From Linnemannia schmuckeri (taxonomy: Eukaryota; Mortierellomycota; Mortierellomycetes; Mortierellales; Mortierellaceae), in the NCBI GenBank assembly GCA_029449235.1, contig JANATG010000012.1, positions 868,001 to 932,000 of the forward strand: a stretch of 64,000 nt of DNA, in the 5' to 3' direction. Within the stretch, counting starts at the first letter, position 1, and every line of letters starts with the position of its first letter. The notes below the pieces were generated by a model. That model worked only from the letters and a program-made list of their open reading frames with translations. It ran no database searches and had not been told where the DNA came from. Positions 46,292 through 58,066 of this stretch are shown piece by piece. Both the position numbers and the translations under genes were made by a program.

Positions 46292-49200
46292 TTACCAGAG
46301 GGCAATCTTCTCGTTCCACTGTCCAGTCTCACGAGCCTCCCAGTATCCACCCTTGTACCTCCAAGTCTGGCCCTCAGGGTCCTCAGTCTGAGGATCAGCG
46401 GCCTTCTCGAACCAACGGACCTCCCACTGCTCACCCCGAGCCTCCATCGCCTTTCTCAGTTCACGCTGCTTCTGCTCCACTCGCAACTTTTCCTGATCCG
46501 CCTGCTCGACCAATCCACGCTCAAACAAACTCTGATCAGGTCTGAATCTCGTATCCGTCTTGGGCAACTTGTTCTCCAACCCCTTGGTCATCTCGTTCAA
46601 GTGTGTTGTAAACTCCGTGAACCCATAGTACTTCTCATGATTGGGGGGAGGAGTATTGCACTTCCAGAGACGTTCCAACTTATTGGGCGCAACTTCCTCC
46701 ATCAACGATTCCGACCATCGTCCTTGCAGGGTTCTCTTTTTGGCTCCGTTGGCGGTCATGACATGTCCCGAAAGCTCGTGTTTGGTACCGGCAAAGAAGG
46801 AAGATTCCTTAAAGGTGAGAACACAGGTTTCGCGGGTGGTATGGTTGATGATTTTCATATCTCCAGTGTGTTCGAGGTATTTTGTGCCGGCCATGAGGTT
46901 TCGCATCCATGTGGTTGGTTTTGAGATTGTGTAGTGGTCGCCGGTTTTGGGGAAGTTGATATGGATCGTTCCGTTGGGCATCAATTCCTGTTGGAGAGAA
47001 GGGAAACGCGGCAGTTAGATAATGCTTATGTAAAAACGGATACATAATACTAAACGAATTGACTCGCAAACAACAATAAAAAAACAAGACTTACCATCGA
47101 CTTGCCCCAGAACTTGGTCTTGGCACGAGAGTCCATGGAGAAGGTCCAGTTGTGAACAGATTCAGCATGGCACTATCAAAAGAGGAAAAATGGGCCAAGA
47201 CAGCAGCGAGTATGTGGGTTAGACATTGTCTACAATAGAAATGATTCAGTTACACAATACAAATATCGGCGATGGAACTTACGGCCATGATGGGAGGGTA
47301 GTGGCTGACTTTCTCAGAGATGAACTTGAAGCCCTTCTCGGGACAGACATATTCAAAGGTCTCTCCGTGAAGAGGGTTGAAGGGCTTGCGGGCCGCACGC
47401 CACTGGGAAGTAGAGTACCCACTAACAGCAAAGGCGGCAACATAAACCAACCGATCCAAACTATCCGAAAGTCCAGCAGCCTTGTCCAGCAACTCGCTGT
47501 ACTCCAATTCCTCGCAGAGACGCTGCAAGACGTTGATGGGCTCGTTCAGCGAAACAGGCATGGCGACCGTCGACAGATCCTTGCCAACGTTCTTGCGGAG
47601 AATAGAAAGGAGTGAGATGTCTTCGCCCGAAACCGGTGCAGGGAGAGTTGTACGACGAACAATGGGTGTCTCATCTGCTTCTTCCTTGCTGTTGTCGTCC
47701 TGTTTTGGTGGCGCTTCTGCTACCTGCGTCTCCTTGACGAGTTCCTCTGAAGATTCGTCGTCTTCGTCGCTCGAGCCATCATCGTGATCGTCTGCCTGGT
47801 CATCGAATCCAGCACCCTCGAGATCTGAAAGATCGGCCGAGGACAGGTCAGCGGTCAGGATCGCATCGTCGGCGTCGTAAAAGATATCAGAACCGGTGAT
47901 GGAGGATGTGAAGGAGTGGGTGCGGTCAGAGGTCATGGAGGTACGGGTGTGGGCAATGTAGGCTTCTTCGACAGTGGCGTGTCTCGACAGGGTAGGTTTG
48001 TCACCGCGGGAGGAAGTGAAGGTGTCGGTCTCTGACAACATCTGGCGGAATTGCTTCTCGTTCTTCTCCCACTTTTCCATCTCAGACCTCATTAACTCGA
48101 ACGCCTTCTCCTTGTCTGACTTAAGCTTGTTGAATGACGCCTGAAGACGGGCATGGATACTCTCGACCGATGCGTTGGATGAGGCAACGCTGTTATCACT
48201 CGTGGCTAGTTGAACAAAAATGGGTGTGATATGTTAGCTAACTAGAATCGGTCGCGCTTTCACATTGCCTCGACATTTTCCGTTAGAGATTTCAAGTGAG
48301 CTTACTTCGCTGGAGAGAGGGGATAAACTTATTGATTTTGAACTTGGTGTTGGGAGGGCTGTTGTTATCGATAGAGGACTGACGCTCACGCTGGGTCGGG
48401 CTGCGCTGGGAGTGGTTGCTCGAGACAGGGCTACTACTCTCGGACTGCAGACGGATTGAATCGAGTTGATCCTTAATCTCCAAGAACCCAGCATCCATAG
48501 CCGACATGAGTTCCTTGAGCTGGTCAAGGTCGTTGCTGTTACCGCTGCTGGTGCCAACCCAACTGTTGCGCAAGTAAGCGCGCTTCTGGGACGAGTCACG
48601 TTGGGTCATACGGTGGACGGTATCCTGGGCAGCAGCACGCTGTTCTGCATTCTTGAAGGTCTTGATAGCTTTGGTCCAGTCGTTGTAGTCCTCGACAGTC
48701 AGAGCCTTGAGATGGTACAGCATCGTGCCAGAGTCGATGTGGATCATGTTAGATGCCTGGCTAACGGTGACAGTCGACAGGACCAGGTGGACCTTACCGC
48801 GGCAAGGGGTGTCGGGCGTCTTGTAGTACGAGAGAATACCATTGTCGATCTTGAACCAACGCTTAGCCCATCCTATTTCGACATAGGTATTTTGATATTT
48901 TTAATCGTTAGAGAACAGCTCATGAGAAAACTCCGCCATTATAGCGACTCCATAAAAAATAATTCTTACCCTGCATGCGCTTGCGCTTCTTCTTGAGTAG
49001 CCAGCCGGACATCTCGGAGGGCTGAGGAGCAACCTTGGGGCCACGCTCCTCGAGGGCGACAAAGAACGTGAGGCGCTTGGAGGTGTGAATCGAGAAGGAG
49101 TTGTCTATTTAATATTCGTTGTCAGCCGAAAATATCGTCGTTTTAGTGAGCCGTTATTCTTTTTGCTTTTATCTTCCCTTTTCATTTGTTTTTTTTTCAT

Positions 49201-50074
49201 GGGTAAAAATCGCCGAAATGAAGACATTGCAATGAACTTATCGACATGAAACAGCTCTTTCACTCTGTCTCTTATACTCGTGCATTCTCTCTCTATCTTG
49301 CTCACTCGCTTATGCACTGTCATTCCTACTCCTATACACCTGTCCTCATTCTCATCCTGCTACTCATTTTGCCCTGTTCGCTCGTTCTTGTCAGTTACAA
49401 GTCCTTCGAGAATTCATTATTACGATCAGACACTTACCAAAGACGATCACATAGCTACCAGCTTCCTTAACAGTGTACTCTCCACGGATAGTGCCAGAGC
49501 TAGAGTCATAGTGCTGAATGGGAAGGATCTCGATCAGGTCGGGATCCTTGAACTTTGCAACCGTCTTCTTTCTTCTCGCTGAAGGCTGAGAGTTGGAAGG
49601 CAAAGAAGACTGACTGGGGTTCTGTTGGTTGGTACCGAGTCCCTCTGCAAGTTCTCCTCCATGGCCATGATGTTGATCCTCGTCGTCACTGAGCGAGTCA
49701 ATCGAAGCCCTGCTCGAAGCATAGTTGCTGATATGGCTCGACTTTGTGGGCGAGGTCGAGAGTGCAGAATCTTTGAAGTATTGTTGAGGGCTGTTGTTGT
49801 TCCCACTGCTGCTGCTGCTGCTGGGTCCCTGAGTGTGACGGGATGAGTGAATGGACTCTGGTCTGTTGATGGCGGGAGGAGTAACACTGGTGATGGATGG
49901 AGCGAGGGTGTTTGACTTTAACTGGGCAGGGACGGATGAGGATTTGCGGAAGAAGAGGCCGAAAGAGATGTTCTTTTTCTTTGTTGAGAACCACCAGACG
50001 AGGGTCTTGTCAGACTGGTCGACGTGGACGTAGTGCTGGAAGACGTCCCTTGCGGGGACCTCAATCTCTTGCAT
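46292..50074 (-). CDS. OSH3: Osh3-like oxysterol-binding protein (GOLD-PH-FFAT-ORD)
   Basis: Six exons on the minus strand (50074-49438, 49104-48970, 48872-48306, 48205-47283, 47172-47095, 46987-46292) give 1,011 residues. Domain order matches Osh3. A GOLD-like N-terminus starts MQEIEVPARDVFQHYVHVD with WWFSTKKKNISFGLFF, interrupted by a Ser/Asn/Gln-rich insert. A PH domain follows (EMSGWLLKKKRKRMQGWAKR, then WFKIDNG). SDIFYDADDA near residue 555 fits a FFAT motif for binding the ER protein VAP. The ORD carries the OSBP fingerprint as EKVSHYPPIMACHAES, completed across an exon junction. It should exchange lipids at ER-plasma membrane contacts. Tyr replaces the second His of the usual EQVSHHPP. 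Confidence 0.92.
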
Positions 50075-51585
50075 TGCGGTTCGGAGAAAGGGAGGCGAGG
50101 GTGATGGGAGCAACCTGTGGTTGTGATTATTTGTGAGGGTGTAAGTGTGAGAGTAACAAATAAAGGAAGAAAGAAAGAAAGAAAAAAAGAAGGAAAGAAG
50201 GAAGAAAGAAAGTAGGAAGAAAGAGATGAGAGCGAGAAGGAGAAGTGGGAAAGAAGGAAAGAAGGAAGAAAGAAAAGAGGAGGAAGAATGCGTGAGTTCT
50301 TTAAAAATGAGAGAGAGAGATAAAAAATAGGAAAAAGAAACCAGATAGAAAAGGGAGTGCTTTGTCCAGACCAAAAGAAGAGAAAGGAAGAGGATGGGAA
50401 CGTGCCAGGGATAGGTTGTCAGAGTAAGTGGGTGTGAATGGAGGATGATGGTAAACCTTCTTGGTCGTACTTGTGTGTATTCAATTCGCAGTGTGTCAGA
50501 ATTCAGGCACGCACACACTTACCTTTAGTAGAGACTGACTAAAATAGATAGACAGAGGTGTTCATTCAAATGACTGAGTGATGACAGGGCCAGGTGAGCC
50601 CTCTTTCTGTTTTTTGTTGTTTCTTTACGTTGTTTGCGGTTGTTCATGTTGATCGAGGTGTCTACTTTGACAACTCATGTCTGCCATACTCGCTCTCACA
50701 CTACCATCTACTACTACACTGCAAGTACTATCGCAACCGTTCCATGCTGCTATCAGCACTCTCTCCCTTTATCCACCACGCGCAGCAGCATACCCTCATC
50801 AGCAGCCACGTTTGTCCCCTCTTCAAGCATCTTAAACACTCAACAATCCGTTACAATAATAAAATCTTCCCTTTCAGGGAGAAAAAGGATAAGACAGAAA
50901 AAAAAGGAAGGCAAAAATGCTCATCGATCGATCTGTCCAGCCTTGCTCTGGCTTGCCATGTCTAATTGAAACTGTGACGGTGAACAGAATCAAAATGATC
51001 GATGCCACACCATTCATCATTCAAACAGAATACAGGGCCAGTGATAAAGGAGAAGGCACCCCGTTTTCTTTCAGATTGGTGGTGACACTGGGTTCCAGCC
51101 GATAGGTAGAGGTTGTATGAATAAAAATGTCATAAAAAAAAAGCCTTTGCTGGGTCTCCACACGGGACACCAACCGTATCAAATTGTGAAATGAACTTTA
51201 TTTCTTTCGCTCCATCGAATTCCAGCCGAGAGAAAGGGGACCGAAGCGACGGACGGCTGCCTGCCAGCCAGGATGGATAATTAATACTCGCCATTTGAGA
51301 AGTAGACGGGGCACGATGCCATGTGTCTGCTGAGAATACGAATGTATTTGTTTATTGTAGAAGTGATTGATGGTTGCTGAAGCTAATAGACAGCAGTGAG
51401 ATTGCCGATTGTTTGATGGTACAAAAGGCATTGTGAAACATTCGCTCGCCAGCCCTTTTGTATTCAAACAGACACGCGTTCTCCACCACGGACCTCTGTT
51501 GTTTTGTGTGTGAACGATCTGTCGTCCTCACCGTCATCCTTCTTTTCCACTGCCACAAATAACACACCTCCACTTACCCTCAGTC
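50075..51585. other. Divergent OSH3/ALKBH6 region
   Basis: 1.5 kb. Bases 50160-50340 are GAAA/GGAA-type purine repeats, a CT-rich leader on the OSH3 sense strand. The rest (50600-51580) has no supportable gene. Confidence 0.5.
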
Positions 51586-53118
51586 ATGACAAGAACAATC
51601 GCCTCTGCAAAACTCGACATCGCCCCATCGAGCATCTACTACATCCCCGACTTCATCACCCCCACCGAAGAACAGACCCTCATCGACAAGGTAGCGGCAT
51701 TCACACATTCATTCTACATAAATTTGAATCTAAATACAATGGCAAAAAAGACTTAACAAGTGAATATGCTCGTAGGTCCTTACTGCACCCAAGCCCAAAT
51801 GGGTCCACCTTAAGAACAGAAGGTGAGTCGGATATTGACCATGTCCGCTCCAGTCAGGGTCTACCACGGACGAGAAAACAAGAGAGCGAAGATTAGCCTG
51901 AGGTGGCTCTTCCCAGCGGCGCGCGTTGTTATGCTTTAAGTGAACGTTTTTCCTTTTGTTCTGTCGCCATTCGATTCACGAAAAAGGAAAGAAAAATATT
52001 TGAGATAGCTCGCTGCCCCTCACTTTGCCTCACGCATACTAACTCACGCAAAATGCACACATGCTCGTCTTCTTCCATATGATAGACTACAGAACTGGGG
52101 TATGGCTACATATTTGAGTAGCAATGTTTGTTATCCATTGGGTAGTGATTTTGAGAAAATGCAAGAAATAGTATGAACTCAAGGAACAGAAGATGAAAGT
52201 GAATGAGCACAATTAACTTGAGAGCACACATTAATTCCATGAGGAATATGCCTATGTTTTCTCACTACTAATTCATCCCACAACAAACACGCACGTACTC
52301 TCACACATGTGTGTGCGTTGTAGTGTTTAAACTATGATCTGTTTGGAGTGGGAAGGGCTTTCATATGCTTAACCGTCATCACATCGCATTTTTTTTGTAC
52401 CTTTTTTGTTTACTTCAGGAGGCATCGTGAGTGATCGAGGAATGATTGGGGAACCATTACCAGACTGGCTCAGCTACCTGTTCCCCAGATTTCGCGAGGC
52501 TGGGGTCTTTGAGGGCATGGATGCAACTCATCAGGACCCAAACCATTGTCTCGTGAACGAATACCTCGCCGGTCAAGGCATCATGGTAAGATATCTTGTT
52601 GAGATCTGACATTTCAATGACACACGCAGTACTGCTCGCGTCTTTTCTCCTTTCATTCATGGCACTGGTCGCTGAAGTTAATGAGAAATACATGTACAAC
52701 GTATGTTTGGTTCTTTTGCTAGCCTCACAAGGACGGCCCTGCCTATCTTCCAACGGTATCTACTGTAACCCTTTCATCCCATTGTGTTCTCGAGTTTTAC
52801 AAGTGCCCCGAGGACAAGGATCAGGAGGAGCGGGATTCTACCACGGAGGAGACTCGAGCACAGGAGCCTGAGTTTTCGTTGCTGGTTCAACCACGGTCTT
52901 TGCTTGTGCTCAAGGAGGACATCTATAGGAGGTACATGCACGGCATCCGGGAGATTACCGAGGACGATCTTCGTAAGGGCACTATCTTGAACCTGCCTGA
53001 AGCCATGCCACAGGGTATTGAGGAAACGCCAGTGCTGAAGCGAGGAACCAGGATATCTCTTACATTCAGGATTGTACAGAAGACTCTCTCGACCAGAAAG
53101 TTGTTCCTCCGACGATAA
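51586..53118 (+). CDS. ALKBH6: ALKBH6-like 2-oxoglutarate/Fe(II) dioxygenase
   Basis: Five exons (51586-51690, 51776-51822, 52086-52099, 52419-52585, 52723-53118) give 242 residues, close to human ALKBH6 (238). Conserved parts are IYYIPDFITPTEEQTLIDK, then LQNWGGIVSDRGM, built across a 14-nt third exon. The iron ligands are His113 and Asp115 in PHKDGPAY and His184 in YMHGIRE; the 2-oxoglutarate-binding Arg lies in ISLTFR. ALKBH6 belongs to the AlkB demethylase family; its substrate is not settled. Compared with animals it has an acidic insert at about residues 140-160. Confidence 0.9.
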
Positions 53119-53386
53119 CCTGATGGATTCACTGGGACAGAAGCTATCTGACCGTTGACCGAGTTCCTATTTCCAAGGCCAGTCCCTCGGCCATTCTAAT
53201 GGCCCTCTCTTAAGGGTAGCGACTCATCTCTGTTGAAATAAAAAGAAATTCGCAGTGCAAAATTTTCACACCCATCTCTTCTTCCACTTTGTAAGTTTAC
53301 TCCTCTGATCTGAATCAATTGCTCAAACAAGGACATTCCTTTTTCACTTCCCATTAGTTGCAGTAGTGGCAGTAGTAGTGCGCAAT

Positions 53387-53470
53387 ATGATGAATTCTGT
53401 TTGGTCCGTGTTTATGAGGCGGAAGTAAGACCCCGCCATAGGAAGACACCCATTTTTCTAAACTATCTGA
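53387..53470 (+). ncRNA. C/D box snoRNA, U18 (snR18) family, copy 1
   Basis: A C box ATGATGA at 53387-53393 and a D box CTGA at 53467-53470 frame 84 nt. Upstream of a D'-like ATGA (53414-53417) stands TTTGGTCCGTGTTT, which is complementary to the conserved large-subunit rRNA segment AAACACGGACCAA. This is the same guide as in U18 snoRNA, which directs 2'-O-methylation there. Terminal stem pairing around the C and D boxes is weak. It sits in the ALKBH6-PUS1 gap on the same strand as both genes. Confidence 0.75.
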
Positions 53471-53686
53471 TCACATACCCTACCTACTCTTTTTTCATTG
53501 AAGAAGCAAATTGAATCCTGATCACCGAAAACTAATCGACTATTTTTGGTTTATATTTTTCACGTAAAGTAACTAGCCCTGCGATATCGTCAACCTCTTT
53601 TGGACTTACAACTGTACAGGATGCACACAAGGTAAACATCAAGAAATTAACACTGAAAGTCCACTCTCATGTTTGGCGCTGGCAGT

Positions 53687-53772
53687 ATGATGAATTTTGT
53701 TTGGTCCGTGTTTATGAGGCGGAAGTAAGACCCCGCTATAGGAAGACACCCCATTTTTTCTAAACTATCTGA
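53687..53772 (+). ncRNA. C/D box snoRNA, U18 (snR18) family, copy 2
   Basis: Near-identical to copy 1 and exactly 300 bp downstream: C box ATGATGA at 53687-53693, the same TTTGGTCCGTGTTT guide, D box CTGA at 53769-53772. Only a few bases differ (for example TGAATTTTG for TGAATTCTG). Both boxes and the guide are unchanged while the flanks are unrelated, which argues that the conserved unit is the snoRNA itself. GTAAAC at 53632 and similar splice-like sites around suggest an intron of a non-coding host RNA, which I cannot prove. Confidence 0.75.
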
Positions 53773-54227
53773 TCCCATTTGCAAGCAAAACAAAGCTATC
53801 CGGGAAAAGACAACAAAGATGGAGGCAATTGATGTTCTAACGCGATTACTCGTTTTCTTGTTATCCGTTCTGGTTAGGTAAACAAAGGGTCAAGCGCGTA
53901 TTTTGCTTTTTTTTATGGACTATAGCAAAAGGAATGTTAACAATAATAAACAATCAAATTGCACAAAAGACACCAAACGAAAGCCATTATCTTGTTCCCA
54001 TGCTTGCTCTACAGTCGTAATAATGTAGTGTTTTTTCTGGCCGATGTTTCTTGAATGTCTTCAGTGAAGCAGTGAAGCGTGGTTCTTGGTATAAGAAAAA
54101 AAATCGACGATGCACGAAAACAACAACAAAGGTGGCTCTTGAAGCAGTCACTGCCTTGAAAGTCAGTCAAAACCTTTCCTTGTGTGTGTCCAAAATCAAA
54201 AATCAAAGGCTTCCCACACATTAAAAT
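53773..54227. other. Gap between snoRNAs and PUS1
   Basis: 455 bp, A/T-rich; likely PUS1 promoter and possibly the end of a snoRNA host transcript. No further C/D pair could be recognised. Confidence 0.45.
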
Positions 54228-56506
54228 ATGAGTGTCTCGAAGCTGGCTTCATTCTGCTTCTCTTCCTTTACCTCTTCATTCTCACCCTCTCCCCTGACTC
54301 AATTCTCTTTTCGTCTTCTTTCCTCTTCCTCCTCTTCTTCTTCTCAAACAATCTTCCTTAATCGCCTACGGCAACACCGACCCGCGGCCTCACGACACTT
54401 TCTTGCCACAGCAGCAGCAATACGCACAAAAATGTCGTCAACCCAAGATATTGATATCACCATGGCCACCCCTGAGGCCGCAGCCACGGCCACCGTCGAG
54501 ACAACCAGTATTACCGCCACCAGCACACCTGCGGTTGCCGTCGATACTACTTCTGCTATCGCTGCCGCCGCCGATACAACCGCCGAGGCTGACACGTCAA
54601 CCGAGAGCGCCGCCAAGAGGATGCGCCCCAAGATCGAGAAGGAGGACACATCGTCGTACATTGGCCAGAAGCGTAGCAAGGTCCGCGGCAATATTCGTGG
54701 GGCTGACAAGTACAAGGGTAAGAGAGAAGGAGGCTGGGCTGCAGGAACTCGTAACGCTGAGGATGCCGCCAAGGCTGCTGCACTGGCCGCTAGTGGCGAG
54801 GCGACTGCAGAGCAGACTTCGACCGCCGCCGACAATGATGAGGAGAAGGAGGCGCGTATTCCCAAGCGCAAGGTCGCGCTCTTGATGGGATATTGTGGTA
54901 CTGGATACCAGGGCATGCAGGTGTAAGTGTCCCTTTCTACCTAGGTTTCTCTATGCGCCATGTGGATCTCGCATAAACATGGTGGTTGATATTCATATGC
55001 CTCTTCATTTGCTTGCACTTAGGAACCCTGGCGCTAAAACGATTGAAGGAGACCTTTTCAAGGCCATGGTTGAGGCTGGAGCAGTTTCAAAGGACAATGC
55101 TGATGACATCAAGAAGGTTCGCATGGACATCCATCATTTGGCTGTGTGATAGCTCGAAGTTGCAACATGGACATCACAGCCGCGGAGTAAGTGCTAAATT
55201 TTGCTCGCTTTCACATATCTAGGTCAGTATGATGCGATCTGCCAGGACAGACAAGGGCGTTCACGCTGCAGGAAACGTGGTTTCGCTCAAGATGATTGTG
55301 GATATAGACGACGTGATTGGCAAGATTAATGCTTGCTTGCCCGAGCAGATCCGCCTCTTTGGATACGTCCGCACTCTGAACTCTTTCAACGCCAAGGTCC
55401 TCTGCGACTCTCGCGTCTACGAGTACCTCTTGCCCACCTACGTCTTTCTCCCTCGCCCACCAATCGCTGAGCCTACCGTGTCCACACAGGAGGGTGCCTC
55501 GACCACGATCAGGACCGATTTGCCTGGAGGAAGCATGGCCTGGGATGAGAACGTTCACATTTCGACACCCGAGGAGATGGCAGCCAAGAGAAGCTACCGC
55601 ATTGACGAGGCTACTCTCGCCAAGGTCCGCGAGGGATTTGCTGCCTATGTCGGCACCAAAAACTTTCACAATTTCACTGTCGGCAAGAATTTTAAAGAAA
55701 AGACTTGCCAGCGCTTCATGATGTCGTTCACTGTAAGACATCGTGTCTTTTTTTTTTTTTTTTTTTTTTTTGGCTCTTTGTTGCATTCGGATCTGCTGCA
55801 TGGCTGCATAGTCAATTGAAGGCGGAAATATCGAGAGCAAAAGCAAAGGCGATTAATTTGTGCTGTTTCTTTTCCATTTTATCAATGTAGGTGAGCGATC
55901 CCAAGATGATCCAGGGGACAGAGTGGCTCAGTTTGAAGGTTCACGGCCAGTCGTTCATGCTCCACCAGATCCGCAAGATGGTCAGCTTGATTGTTATGCT
56001 TGTGCGGACAGACACGCCATTGAAGCTGATCCCAGAGACATTCAAGGCCAACAAGATTAACATCCCCAAGGCCCCCAGTCTAGGACTCTTGCTCGAGAGG
56101 GTAACTGCAAATATGATTTATTCTATGTGTGGTCGCGATTTCAAGGCAAAGTCGACTGTTAAATTGAGATCGCTAGCTAACCTTTGAACGTACGTTACTA
56201 TATGAACGTTAGCCTGTGTTTGATACATACAACCGCAAGGTCAAGGACTCTCACTCTCCACTGGACTTTACGCCGTACAACGAGACGATGGAGGCATTCA
56301 AGGAAAAGTACATTTACGAAGGAATCATCAAGGAGGAGCTCGAGTTCAACCGGTTTGACGAGTTTTTGCAGATCCTGGATGGCCATGCTCACAAGTACAA
56401 CCTTCGCTACCTGAACAGCGAGGGTGTTATTCCCGAGGAAGCCATTATTAAGAGGGGTGATACTCTTGAGGCTGAATCTGACGCCGAGTCGGATGCGTCG
56501 TCATAA
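54228..56506 (+). CDS. PUS1: tRNA pseudouridine synthase Pus1
   Basis: Five exons (54228-54922, 55023-55116, 55223-55732, 55891-56100, 56213-56506) give 600 residues. The core starts with RKVALLMGYCGTGYQGMQV; catalytic Asp273 is in MRSARTDKGVHAAGNVVSLK. FNAKVLCDSRVYEYLLPTY, GTKNFHNFTVGK and MLHQIRKMVSLIVML follow, all TruA/Pus1 signatures. Pus1 modifies several uridines of cytosolic and mitochondrial tRNAs and some mRNAs. The first ATG gives a Ser/Arg-rich N-terminus without acidic residues (FRLLSSS, NRLRQHRPAASRHFLA) that looks mitochondrial. A second in-frame ATG at 54432 with a good AAAATG context starts a 532-residue form, so two forms are likely. Intron 3 has a ~24-T run. Confidence 0.93.
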
Positions 56507-58066
56507 GATCGTCTGATGATGAGTTTTGCATAGAAATGATTGCAGGAATTACACTACAAAATATATAGATTCGTTCATTCATATCTCTAATCACTGCCTG
56601 TCCCTGTGCTTGTGTTTGTGTGTTGTGTGTTGTATTTTGTGTTTTGTGCCTTGTGCAACTTGAGGTGGCTCATTCACGCCCCCTGTGTGGCCGTATGGTG
56701 TCTGGGAACAAGGCGAGATGCATGAAAAGAGCGGAAAACCTTTTTCTTTTGCAATTTATATTGAGTTGAACACAAGATGTATTTTGGATGACAAGAGAGA
56801 AAGGAGAAAACGAAAGAGAACAAGATAGATGGATCTCCATTGAACGAATAACGAACAGCAATAACTTTTTTCTTGTCATGTTGTCGACAACAACAAGGAG
56901 TGTATCCAACAGTCTCAATTGACAATCGCGATGGAGGTATCGCTGTTCACTTGGAACACCAACAATAACAGATGGGTGTAGTTAGTCAAGCAAGCAACAA
57001 GCAATACAACGTTTCGCACCAATGATATTCGAACCGGGATATTAAATCACTCCCGGCCGACTCTGCTTTTTCTTTTTTTCTTTTTTTTTCTTTTTTTTTC
57101 TTTTTTTTTTTTTTTTTTTTTTTTTTAATAATGTTTCTCGCACTTTTTTCTCTCTCCCTTTTTCTTGTTCACGAGAGTTGATCCACCTGGACCGAATCGC
57201 TTTATTTGTTTTTCTTTTTCTTTCTTTTTCTTTTTCTTTTTCTGCTCCTTTTCTTCTCTTCAGCATCATCCATCCCCTTCCTTGCATTTGCTTCTCCTTC
57301 TCGTCACCCCATCCCTCACTCTCTCACTCTGCCACCTCCCAGGCATTCCTCTCCCATCTCGTCCATCTTCCTTCTTTCTCTCCTTCCTTCCTCCGACTCA
57401 TCTCTGTGGTAGGACATCACACCTTACTCCTCCTACCTCTCTGTTCATCCATATATAATCAAGCAACCCACCCAATTCACTAGCACACACTAACTCACAC
57501 GCACTCACTGAGTGAGATGAACATAAGGCAGACAAGTGTCTGAGCATGCTCAACCCTTCTTTTCCTTCTGTTTTCTCCCCTTCATTGTGTCCCTCAAAGT
57601 TCACACGAAGGAGGACAAGTGTGGCCACCCTTAGCAGACAATAACAGCAACAATAACAACACCAACAGCAGTACTTCCGTGTAGTCGACCAAAGCACATA
57701 CACACTGCATCAGCAACCAGCACCTCCCTGCTGTTTCTTCTATTATGCACCATCACACACCCTGGATGCTCTCGTTTTATATGTTTTCGTTGCTTCTTTG
57801 TTTGTTGCGCTTTTTGTTCCTAACATGTTCTTTCTCTTTTCTTCTTGCCCCTATTTTCCTCTTCTTTCTTTTCTTTCCCTCTCTTTTTTCTTCTTCCTTT
57901 CCTTTCTTCTTTTCCTTCACTTTTTCCTCCTTCCTTCCGCCTCGCCTCCCACTTTTATTTCGCTTTGGTCATTTGTGTCTTTCTCCGTCTCCTCCGTCTG
58001 CCCTCTTACTTTATTCCGTTCCAACCATCGCTCTCTCTTTTCAAACTACCTCGGACATCAGTGTGA
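56507..58066. other. PUS1-VTS1 intergenic region with T/C microsatellite
   Basis: 1.56 kb. At 57064-57126 there is a T/C microsatellite (CTTTTTTTTT units ending in a run of Ts). The stretch 57180-58050 is CT-rich and is the likely leader of the plus-strand gene; it contains CAACAA repeats near 57645-57665. Its open frames are low-complexity only. Confidence 0.55.

Noticed and set aside
55117..55222. Extra exon in PUS1 (between GATAG and GTAAGT)
   Set aside because: Including it breaks the conserved KKVSMMRSARTDK reading; direct joining fits the family.
57000..57060. tRNA-like segment with TTCGAACC
   Set aside because: No T-stem pairing, no acceptor or anticodon stem.
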